In this document: positions 1-5,364 of the stretch, piece after piece
How the letters are laid out: the number at the start of each line of letters is the position of its first letter
Numbering within the stretch: the first letter of the stretch is position 1
Assembly: GCA_002746425.1 (NCBI GenBank)
Contig: NVXB01000038.1
Coordinates: 28,521-33,884, forward strand
Length of the DNA stretch: 5,364 bases
Origin: Hyphomicrobiales bacterium
Lineage (GTDB): Bacteria; Pseudomonadota; Alphaproteobacteria; Rhizobiales; GCA-2746425
Direction of reading: 5' to 3'
Position numbers and translations under genes: made by a program
The notes under the pieces: model-generated
What the model saw: only the letters and a program-made list of their open reading frames with translations
Told to the model about the DNA's origin: nothing
The model's database searches: none

Positions 1-22
1 CGTGTATTGATTTATCTATTAG

Positions 23-53
23 GCGCTCATGTAGCATGGGCGCGTTTATGTTT
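23..53 (+). terminator. Hairpin followed by T-rich tail, probable terminator of an upstream gene
   Basis: Positions 23-31 (GCGCTCATG) pair with 35-43 (CATGGGCGC) around a 3-base loop TAG, giving a 9-bp stem with a single G-U pair and four G-C pairs at its base. It is followed by GTTTATGTTT (44-53), a T-rich but interrupted tail. This fits a Rho-independent terminator read left to right, ending a gene lying outside the window. The opposite strand has no T tract after the stem, so it is not clearly bidirectional. Alternatively it is a structured part of the comEC leader. The tail is imperfect, so confidence is moderate. Confidence 0.45.
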
Positions 54-85
54 GAACCACAGTTTTGAACAAATGAATTGCGACT

Positions 86-2386
86 ATGAGCAGGGCACAG
101 GACAATAACGGCCCCATAGAGGCGGGTTTACAGGCTGAAACCGGGCGATTAACCGCCACGATCAGCTCTAATCAACCGCTGTTTTTGGGGCGCATTAATC
201 TGCCCCAACGCGGTTCTTTGGCGCTGTCATCAGCATTAGCGTCTGTTTCTGGCGCTTTGCAAAACGCGGTTGGTCAAGAGCTTGGCTCACGCGATGCTTT
301 TGCATGGTTTCCGGTATTGGCAGCCTTGGGTGTGCTGATCTATTACGCTTTGCCGGTAGAACCGAGCCTGCTGGCGTTTTTAATGCTGTCGCTGGCGGTT
401 GCCTTACTGGCTGTTGCCCTGCGCAATAAACACGGCTCACTGTTGCTGGCCACGGGTCTTTTGGCACTGATTGGCGGCATTACACTGGCTGCATGGCAAA
501 CTCACCGCGTGGATACCACCTTGCTCAAAGCTGCGGGAACCTATCAGCTCCTCGGCACTGTATCACGCGTACAAAGAGGCGAAAAACGCACACGGGTGGA
601 TCTGCAATCCATCGAGCTGCTGGATGCCAGCCATCAGCAATCTCTGGGCGCTTTGCAGCTTAGTGGCTATAACAAGCACATTATCGACATCCGCATTGGT
701 GACCGGGTGATGGTGCGTGCACGGCTAGAACCTTTTAGCGGCCCGATCATCCCCGGCGGCTATGATTTTCGCCGCGCGGGCTATTTCAAAGGCTTTTCCG
801 CGCGCGGTTATATTCTTGGCTCCATCTACCCGGATTTCGATCCATTGGCAGCCGCCAAGCCCATGAGTTTTGCGTTACAGTTATCCACGCTGCGGCAAAA
901 CATTGCCGATCGCATCGTACAAATCATACCGGGTCAAAGCGGTGCTCTGGCGGCGGCTTTGTTGGTGGGTGATCGTAGCCGCATCAACGACGCCACCAAG
1001 GAAGCGCTGCGCGGGGCAGGCCTTGCGCATATATTGGCGATTTCTGGGCTGCATATGGCGCTGGTGACGTCGCTGATCTTTGGCTTTATCCGGCTTGTTT
1101 TCGCGTTTAGCCCGTATTTGGTCTCGCGCTATAACGCCAAGAAAATCGCGGCGGTTTTTGCGCTGGTTAGCGCTCTGGCTTATCTGGGGCTTTCCGGTTC
1201 TGCCGTATCCGCGCAGCGCGCGTTTGTTATGGCGGCGATCTTTCTGATTGCGATTTTGTGCGACAGGCCCGCCATCACTCAACGAAACCTTTCTATCGCG
1301 GCGTGCCTGATCATCTTTTTGAACCCCAATGCGGTGCTTAGCCCCGGATTTCAGATGTCGTTTATGGCCAGTGTTGGGCTGGTCGCGGTATTCAGAAAAG
1401 GCGGGCTGGTTCAAACTTTTGGTGCCTCAAACCACAGCCTGCCTCGCAAGGCTTTTGCCGGGTTGGCCAGCATCGCGCTGACATCGATTGTCGCTGGGGC
1501 CGCGACGGCACCCTTTGCGATCTACCATTTTTATCAAACGGCGGCGTTTGGACTGCTCGGCAACCTTGTCGCCATGCCGGTTGTTGCGCTGCTCATTATG
1601 CCTGCTGGCGTTGTGGCCATGCTGCTGCTGCCGCTGGGGCTGGCCGCTGCGCCCTTGCTAATTATGGAATATGGGCTGTCATTGGTGGTGTCCGTGTCCG
1701 GTTGGGTGTCATCGCTGGATGGCGCGATGCTGCGCGTTGGCATGCAAAGCGGTATGGTTATCACGCTGCTGGCCCTATCCATTTTGCTGCTGTGCCTGCT
1801 GCGCACCCGCCTAAAATATGTTTTGGCCAGTGCGGCGGTAACCATCGCCATAGTTTTGTCCAGCGCGAACACCCAACAACCAATCATCCTGATCGCACCC
1901 AATGCCCAAATGGTCGCAATAAATGAGGATGGAGAGCTAAAAATCCTCGCCCGTGGCAAGAACAAATTTGTCTCGCGAATTTGGCTGGGCGCGCTGGCTG
2001 ACCGACGGGAATTAACTCAGGTGTTTGAAACTTCAAAAGCGGCCAGCACATGTACCAAAGCGGCCTGCATTAGCGAATTGAACAGGGGTCAAAACCCACC
2101 CATAACAATCATCCAGATCAAACGCGTCGAATTCTTCGAAGAAGCCTGTCGAAACGCAGAAAGCGTAATACTCATTAGCAAGCGTGATCTGCCCGAACAA
2201 TGCCCCGATACCACCCAAAACCCGCTGATTATCGACAGGTCGTCCCTGCAAAACACTGGCTCAATCGCCTTTTTTCCTCTGGAAACCAACACAGAGCCAT
2301 TCGAGAACGACTTGGCAAAACACGCCGCCACATATGGCTTCCAAATCCAAACTGCGCACCCCAAAATCAAGCGACCCTGGAATTGA
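86..2386 (+). CDS. comEC: ComEC/Rec2 family competence protein (DNA uptake channel)
   Basis: ComEC is the polytopic inner-membrane protein through which single-stranded DNA enters the cytoplasm during natural transformation. At 766 residues it has normal family length. Residues 1-70 are a soluble extension, followed by membrane segments at about 72-90, 93-112 and 117-137. A DUF4131-like region (about 140-260) contains P-G-G-Y-D-F-R-R at 223-230, a variant of the usual P-G-G-F-D-Y/F motif. The Competence domain core carries the hallmark G-L-A-H-I-L-A-I-S-G-L-H-M at 312-324, then Q-R-A-F (377-380) and P-G-F-Q-M-S-F (420-426), with further helices to about 595. The C-terminal 170 residues sit where many ComECs have a metallo-beta-lactamase-like domain, but no HxHxDH motif is present. 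Four cysteines lie there (656, 661, 688, 706) and the protein ends K-R-P-W-N. From memory, this reduced tail is common in alphaproteobacterial homologues. The ATG at 86 has no good Shine-Dalgarno, but no other plausible start precedes the first membrane segment. Family assignment is firm; competence of this organism is not shown. Confidence 0.95.
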   Translation: MSRAQDNNGPIEAGLQAETGRLTATISSNQPLFLGRINLPQRGSLALSSALASVSGALQNAVGQELGSRDAFAWFPVLAALGVLIYYALPVEPSLLAFLMLSLAVALLAVALRNKHGSLLLATGLLALIGGITLAAWQTHRVDTTLLKAAGTYQLLGTVSRVQRGEKRTRVDLQSIELLDASHQQSLGALQLSGYNKHIIDIRIGDRVMVRARLEPFSGPIIPGGYDFRRAGYFKGFSARGYILGSIYPDFDPLAAAKPMSFALQLSTLRQNIADRIVQIIPGQSGALAAALLVGDRSRINDATKEALRGAGLAHILAISGLHMALVTSLIFGFIRLVFAFSPYLVSRYNAKKIAAVFALVSALAYLGLSGSAVSAQRAFVMAAIFLIAILCDRPAITQRNLSIAACLIIFLNPNAVLSPGFQMSFMASVGLVAVFRKGGLVQTFGASNHSLPRKAFAGLASIALTSIVAGAATAPFAIYHFYQTAAFGLLGNLVAMPVVALLIMPAGVVAMLLLPLGLAAAPLLIMEYGLSLVVSVSGWVSSLDGAMLRVGMQSGMVITLLALSILLLCLLRTRLKYVLASAAVTIAIVLSSANTQQPIILIAPNAQMVAINEDGELKILARGKNKFVSRIWLGALADRRELTQVFETSKAASTCTKAACISELNRGQNPPITIIQIKRVEFFEEACRNAESVILISKRDLPEQCPDTTQNPLIIDRSSLQNTGSIAFFPLETNTEPFENDLAKHAATYGFQIQTAHPKIKRPWN

Positions 2387-2531
2387 TTTTTTGAAACGGT
2401 TCGTTTTGCCCAGCTACGTGCTTGTTCGTTACACAGTGGATCAATCATGGATGTGGTTATTTAAACCGTTGCAAATAGGATGGTTTTGCGGACTAAGCTG
2501 CCAAAGTATCGATTTAGCACGTACGCCATGA

Positions 2532-2540
2532 TGGTATATT
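2532..2540 (+). promoter_or_regulatory. Extended -10 promoter of the orphan membrane-protein gene
   Basis: TGGTATATT matches the extended -10 consensus TGnTATAAT with five of six hexamer bases. No good -35 box lies 16-18 bp upstream; TTAGCA at 2514-2519 is a partial match with a short 15-bp spacer. Transcription would begin near 2547. That leaves a leader of roughly 25 bases before the GTG at 2571 and almost none before the ATG at 2550, so the element also argues for the later start. It implies expression independent of comEC. This is a prediction from sequence match only. Confidence 0.45.
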
Positions 2541-2558
2541 ATTAGGCAAATGAAGATT

Positions 2559-2573
2559 CGGAGGCCATCAGTG
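2559..2573 (+). promoter_or_regulatory. Strong Shine-Dalgarno that fixes a GTG start
   Basis: CGGAGG (2559-2564) lies six bases before GTG (2571-2573). This is near-ideal sequence and spacing for ribosome binding. The upstream in-frame ATG at 2550 has only a weak AGG-like site (TAGG, 2543-2546) and would lie almost at the predicted transcription start. The GTG is therefore the preferred start, trimming seven residues from the longest reading frame. Confidence 0.7.
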
Positions 2574-3474
2574 TTTCTAAGACAAATTAACTGGTTCAAG
2601 AAACAGAATTGGAGAGAGCTTATTGCCGGAGCTAGTTCTATTCTTTTCGGTGTACTTACCTTCATATTGCTAATTATGGATCGGTCAGCGAGTGCAGCTG
2701 TGTCCGCAGCGATGACAGGTGCTAGCGTCTTTGCGCTTATATTGCCCATTGTTGATACAATCGAGGCGTTTGGGCTTAAAGCCAAACTTGTTAGACAGAT
2801 TGATGAAGGGGAGCAACTCTTGGTTAAACTTAGAGAAACTGTTTCCGTTCTTGCAAAACCCATTTTTTCAAGCAGCATTTGGCAACAGATGGGATGGCAT
2901 TCCAATTGAATTGCAAAGAGAAAGTTTGAACGAAGTCGTTACGATGCTTCAGGCGATAGAGGTTTCGCAAGATGCTATCGATGAAACACGTGCCCCTGTA
3001 CCAGCCATGCAATCCTGGGACTTCTTCCTAATATTCGCGCACACCATTCGTTTTTTGATATACGAAAAGCAGAAAAAAGTTGAAAATGACTGGCAAAAAG
3101 AAAACAAGAACGAGCCCATACATATGGATGATCCAAACTATCAGTCATATATGGAAAAGAATAGGATCTTGAACGATTGCCTGCCGAATAATAACCTCCC
3201 TCCTCTTAGTAAATTAAGGGATGTTCGCGCTCTCACTGATGCCGCGATTGCTTCTGCCAACGTTAATAAAACGGATGAAAAAATGCTCCGCATTGTTGCA
3301 GAGGAAGTGATCAAACATGCTCAAGAGTGCTGGAAAGATGGCTTCATTACACGTAGAGGACAGGCTTACCTAAGCAATTACGCATCAGATCAAGGAAGTA
3401 GGTTTTCTGAATTAAAGGCATCAAATTCTGACTGGGATGTCTCATGTTTTGAGCAACCAAAATTATCTGATTAG
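2571..3474 (+). pseudogene. Frameshifted orphan gene for a membrane-anchored protein of unknown function
   Basis: The gene is read in two overlapping frames. The first runs from GTG 2571 to TGA 2907-2909. The second is open from about 2719 to the TAG at 3472-3474. Dropping one base at the T6 run (2863-2868) joins them into 300 residues. N-terminal half: basic start, two membrane segments (about 17-36 and 42-62), then a charged amphipathic helix (about 68-96) rich in K/R and E. C-terminal half: R-W-D-G-I-P near 107-112, W-D-F-F near 149-152, a strongly charged stretch at 166-185, and a mainly helical tail; it looks cytosolic. The helix followed by an aromatic/arginine R-W-x-G motif and a helical segment is reminiscent of uncharacterised membrane-anchored proteins of proteobacteria; this is a recollection, not a search result. 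The frame is open for about 200 codons after the break, so the lesion is recent, an assembly error, or bypassed. Base composition is visibly AT-richer than comEC or ccdA, suggesting transfer. No function can be assigned. The second frame's own in-track start (GTG 2719) gives an out-of-frame, unlikely N-terminus. Confidence 0.7.
2862..2886 (+). other. Frameshift zone at a T6 homopolymer
   Basis: Upstream the natural frame reads ...V-L-A-K-P-I-F; downstream it reads Q-A-A-F-G-N-R-W-D-G-I-P. Both look native, and the switch must fall between 2862 and about 2886. The T6 run at 2863-2868 is the obvious slippage point: with five T's the reading frame is continuous. No classic slippery heptamer with a downstream stem is evident, and the correction needed is +1, so programmed -1 frameshifting is not favoured. 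Confidence 0.6.
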
Positions 3475-3735
3475 TTGCAGTTAGGTAAATGATCTCCATG
3501 TTTTCCGCCGGAATGGTTCAATTCGACAACTCCCATTGCGAGATTAAGAATATGTCAGCGTTGGGGGGGGCGGAGCTATTATTTGCTCGTGGCTACGTTA
3601 TTCAATTTACTTATGAAGGTTTTTCGCAACAGCTTTCCACATCCATTGAATTCAACCACTTAAGCGCTGCAAAACGTTGTCCCAAAACCCTTGAATACGG
3701 ATAGCAAAGACGTGACATGACTGTTACCCGATAAA

Positions 3736-3744
3736 TGCTAGAAT
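3736..3744 (+). promoter_or_regulatory. Extended -10 promoter of ccdA
   Basis: TGCTAGAAT matches TGnTATAAT with five of six hexamer bases. A TTGACA-like GTGACA occurs at 3712-3717, but the 21-bp spacing is too long for it to serve as an ordinary -35 box, so the extended -10 would have to act largely alone. Start of transcription would be near 3751, giving a leader of about 30 bases before the ATG at 3782. The element overlaps the alternative ATG at 3743, which argues against that codon being the translation start. Confidence 0.4.
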
Positions 3745-3759
3745 GCTGCCAAAGCATTC
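3741..3759. repeat. Perfect 7-bp inverted repeat over the ccdA promoter
   Basis: GAATGCT (3741-3747) and AGCATTC (3753-3759) are exact reverse complements separated by five bases (GCCAA). The left arm overlaps the last four bases of the candidate -10 box and the right arm lies just past the predicted transcription start. The placement suits a repressor operator, with half-sites about 12 bp centre to centre, or a hairpin at the very 5' end of the ccdA mRNA. It is not a terminator: AATAAAAAAATC follows it on the + strand, with no T tract on either side in the right orientation. Confidence 0.4.
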
Positions 3760-3781
3760 AATAAAAAAATCTGGAATTTTG

Positions 3782-4519
3782 ATGACACCCGATCTGACCC
3801 TCATAACCGTTGTTTTCGCTGGCCTGGTTTCTTTTATCTCGCCCTGCGTGCTGCCTCTGGTACCGCCCTATCTTTGCTATCTCGCTGGTGTCTCTCTGGA
3901 TCAATTGACTGACGTGGATATGTCGCGTGAGCGCTCCTTGCAGGTGGTACTGTCTTCCATTGCTTTCGTTGCCGGGTTCACCACTGTTTTCGTGCTTTTG
4001 GGCGCTGTAGCCTCGGTCTTTGGGCAGTTCGTGGCGCGCCATGCCGCGACGATGAGTATTATCGCAGGTGTCGCTATCATCATTATGGGTCTGCATTTTC
4101 TCGGTGTATTTCGTATTGCGTTGTTGTTTCGTGAGGCGCGTATTCAGGTTAAAACTGTGCAGCCGGGCTATTTGGGTGGCTATGTTATGGGGCTGGCTTT
4201 TGCTTTTGGCTGGACACCATGTATCGGGCCGGTTTTGGCGGCGATTCTTGCGGTGGCAGGCACCGAAGATACTGTGGCGCAGGGCGCTGGGCTTTTGGCG
4301 GCTTATTCTTTGGGGCTTGGTATTCCGTTTATTACGGCGGCGTTTTTCGCCAAACCATTTATCAAATGGATGGCGGGCTTTAAACAGCACATGCAAAAGG
4401 TAGAGCGGGTGATGGGCGCGTTACTCGTCATCACCGGTTTTTTGTTTTTGACCAATCAGATGTCTGTGTTTTCGTTCTGGATGCTTGAGATGTTTCCCGG
4501 ACTTGGGTCCATTGGTTAG
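3782..4519 (+). CDS. ccdA: CcdA-family cytochrome c biogenesis / thiol-disulfide transport protein
   Basis: CcdA passes electrons from cytoplasmic thioredoxin across the inner membrane to periplasmic or extracytoplasmic thioredoxin-like proteins, which keep apocytochrome c and other thiols reduced. The protein is 245 residues, the usual short form with a single six-helix membrane domain and no periplasmic DsbD-type ends. The two redox cysteines are in the expected repeats: S-P-C-V-L-P-L-V-P-P with Cys22 in the first helix, and G-W-T-P-C-I-G-P-V-L with Cys147 in the fourth. Helices lie at about 5-28, 55-80, 86-110, 131-158, 166-190 and 207-227. I prefer the ATG at 3782 over the in-frame ATG at 3743. 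The later start has a GGA six bases upstream and begins directly before the first helix, whereas the earlier one lies inside the predicted -10 box and adds 13 residues typical of leader sequence. No cytochrome c maturation gene is adjacent, so its partner is not visible here. The C-terminal codons are part of a tandem duplication with the sequence after the stop. Confidence 0.93.
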   Translation: MTPDLTLITVVFAGLVSFISPCVLPLVPPYLCYLAGVSLDQLTDVDMSRERSLQVVLSSIAFVAGFTTVFVLLGAVASVFGQFVARHAATMSIIAGVAIIIMGLHFLGVFRIALLFREARIQVKTVQPGYLGGYVMGLAFAFGWTPCIGPVLAAILAVAGTEDTVAQGAGLLAAYSLGLGIPFITAAFFAKPFIKWMAGFKQHMQKVERVMGALLVITGFLFLTNQMSVFSFWMLEMFPGLGSIG

Positions 4520-4539
4520 TGTTTTGGGTCGATTGGTTA
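4503..4539. repeat. Tandem 21-bp-period duplication at the convergent gene ends
   Basis: TTGGGTCCATTGGTTA (4503-4518) recurs as TTGGGTCGATTGGTTA (4524-4539) with one mismatch in 16. The first copy encodes the last ccdA residues L-G-S-I-G and most of the TAG stop. The second copy, in the same frame, encodes G-S-I-G followed by TAA. Its GGTTA also contains, on the other strand, the TAA stop of the EamA gene (4537-4539). The period is a multiple of three, so read-through of the TAG would add only seven codons before the next stop. Confidence 0.7.
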
Positions 4540-5364
4540 ACGCCTGAACAGTGATTTGGGCAGGGTTGCCAAAACCATTCCGCCCAAAATCAACACAATG
4601 CCAGCGAAGTGGAACGGGGCCAAAACCTCGCCCAAAAACGTAACCGCCAGAAAAATGCCATAGGGCGGGGCCAGATACAGGAACACGCCGGTAATCGATG
4701 CGCCCAGCACCTTTGTGCCGTATTGATGCGCCGTAAATGGCAAAATCGATGACAACACCACCATTGCCAAAATGCCCATCCAGGTGTTCAAATCTGTCGG
4801 GAATGCCGCCACAACAACGGTTTCGGCAATGGCGAAAGGCAGCAGCGCAATAGCGCCCGCAAAGGCGATAACTGATAGCAACGGCATAGTGGGTATCTTG
4901 TTAAAGTGCTCTTTTCGCAGCAAAAACGAGTAAAATGCCCACGCGGTGGCGCAGATAACAAACAGGATATCGCCGGGATTAAACTGCAAGCTGAGCAGCA
5001 CATCCAGATCGCCCTGAAACACAATCACCGCCACGCCGATAATGGCCAGCGGAATGCCAATAATCTCGCGAATGCCAATGCTGCGCCCGCGAAAAGCCCA
5101 TTCCAACAGAATGATGATGACCGAAGACGATGTGTAAATCAGCGCGCCATTGGAGGCGGTGGTGTATTTAAGCGCGAGATAAACCAGCGCGCCGCAAATC
5201 CACATGCCCAGAAAGCCAAGCAGCAAAAGCTCTTTCCAATAGGTGCGAAAATCGCCCAAATGACGCCTGAATGCAGGAAGGCAAAGAGCCAGCAATATGA
5301 GGCCCGTTAACGCCCAGCGAATGAAGGCGAGTTGAAACGGCTCAATATGGGCAATAATCGCGCG
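4537..5364 (-). CDS. EamA/DMT-superfamily permease, N-terminus beyond window
   Basis: Members of this family are ten-helix inner-membrane permeases built from two EamA repeats; many export metabolites or amino acids, and the substrate here cannot be told. The frame stays open to the right edge of the window. The TTG at 5293-5295 is an internal Leu, because the 23 codons before it read R-A-I-I-A-H-I-E-P-F-Q-L-A-F-I-R-W, a typical second-helix motif with P-F-x-L-x-x-x-R-W. About 275 residues are visible, and roughly 20-30 with the first helix are missing. Visible helices 2-5 form the end of repeat one (up to V-F-Q-G-D-L). Helices 6-10 form repeat two, including N-P-G-D-I-L-F-V-I-C-A-T-A-W-A-F at its start and L-A-P-P-Y-G-I-F-L-A-V-T-F-L-G-E in helix 9. 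It ends L-P-K-S-L-F-R-R. It is convergent with ccdA, with 17 bp between stops and no recognisable terminator between them, so the transcripts probably overlap. Confidence 0.9.
   Translation of the reverse strand, partial: RAIIAHIEPFQLAFIRWALTGLILLALCLPAFRRHLGDFRTYWKELLLLGFLGMWICGALVYLALKYTTASNGALIYTSSSVIIILLEWAFRGRSIGIREIIGIPLAIIGVAVIVFQGDLDVLLSLQFNPGDILFVICATAWAFYSFLLRKEHFNKIPTMPLLSVIAFAGAIALLPFAIAETVVVAAFPTDLNTWMGILAMVVLSSILPFTAHQYGTKVLGASITGVFLYLAPPYGIFLAVTFLGEVLAPFHFAGIVLILGGMVLATLPKSLFRR

Larger units (their letters stand above)
3475..3781. other. Intergenic region, 307 bp, no convincing gene
   Basis: This stretch separates the broken gene from ccdA. It contains a run of eight G's (3563-3570) and a 71-codon + strand ORF (ATG 3489 to TAG 3702-3704) that spans the G tract. 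The ORF has only a weak AGG four bases before its ATG, no membrane segment, no recognisable motif and no promoter, so I do not call it a gene. The right end holds the ccdA promoter elements. I see no tRNA, transposon end or attachment repeat. The composition resembles the neighbouring orphan gene more than the flanking core genes, so it may be part of the same insert. Confidence 0.5.

Noticed and set aside
1..111. Frame open from base 1 to the TAA at 109-111, possible tail of an upstream gene
   Set aside because: It would run through the terminator-like hairpin and overlap the comEC start, and 36 open codons carry little weight. I saw no recognisable C-terminal motif.
2387..2407. Short hairpin after comEC (AAACG-GTT-CGTTT) flanked by T runs, as a terminator
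   Set aside because: Only five paired bases, mostly A-T, with the longer T run on the wrong side for + strand termination.
2395..2475. AACGGTT and AACCGTT as an inverted repeat in the comEC-orphan gap
   Set aside because: Seven-base arms about 65 bases apart are expected by chance and are not tied to any other element.
2719..2862. Second-frame GTG start giving an independent 251-residue protein
   Set aside because: The region overlaps the well-behaved first frame encoding the membrane helices, lacks a clear Shine-Dalgarno, and its residues look like an out-of-frame translation.
3453..3478. GCAAC/GTTGC inverted repeat at the end of the orphan gene as a terminator
   Set aside because: A 5-bp stem with a 16-base loop and no following T tract.
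3489..3704. 71-codon + strand ORF between the orphan gene and ccdA
   Set aside because: Weak ribosome site, no promoter, no motif or membrane segment, and a G8 run in the middle; chance ORF is the simpler explanation.
3743..3781. Upstream ATG of ccdA adding 13 residues
   Set aside because: It lies inside the candidate -10 box and inverted repeat and has no ribosome site; the ATG at 3782 starts right before the first helix.

Overview
The window looks like chromosomal DNA of an alphaproteobacterium. The evidence is a ComEC/Rec2 protein with a cytosolic N-terminal extension and a degenerate C-terminal domain ending in an R-P-W motif, a short six-helix CcdA, and a moderately GC-rich coding style. 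I cannot name a genus from the sequence alone.

Layout: (1) 1-85 is a leader with a strong hairpin, probably the terminator of a gene to the left. (2) 86-2386 (+) is comEC, the inner-membrane DNA channel of natural transformation. (3) 2387-3781 is a visibly AT-richer insert. It holds one unrecognised gene (2571-3474, +) with its own extended -10 promoter, a GTG start and a near-perfect Shine-Dalgarno. This gene is interrupted by a +1 frameshift near a T6 run at 2863-2868; removing one base restores a 300-residue membrane-anchored protein. It is followed by about 300 bp with no convincing gene, containing a G8 tract and a doubtful 71-codon ORF. (4) 3782-4519 (+) is a CcdA-type thiol-disulfide reductant transporter, preceded by an extended -10 element overlapped by a perfect 7-bp inverted repeat. 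(5) 4537-5364 (-) is an EamA/DMT-family permease, convergent with ccdA and cut by the right edge of the window.

The genes do not form one operon. comEC, the broken gene and ccdA share a strand, but the last two have their own candidate promoters, and the EamA gene is transcribed toward ccdA with only 17 bp between stop codons. There is no obvious shared pathway. comEC, ccdA and the EamA permease look like ordinary chromosomal genes, and the broken gene looks like a late arrival between comEC and ccdA. I do not see a multi-gene novel system. The points most worth following are the frameshifted orphan membrane protein, the inverted repeat on the ccdA promoter, and a 21-bp tandem duplication that repeats the ccdA C-terminal codons and supplies the stop codon of the opposing gene.
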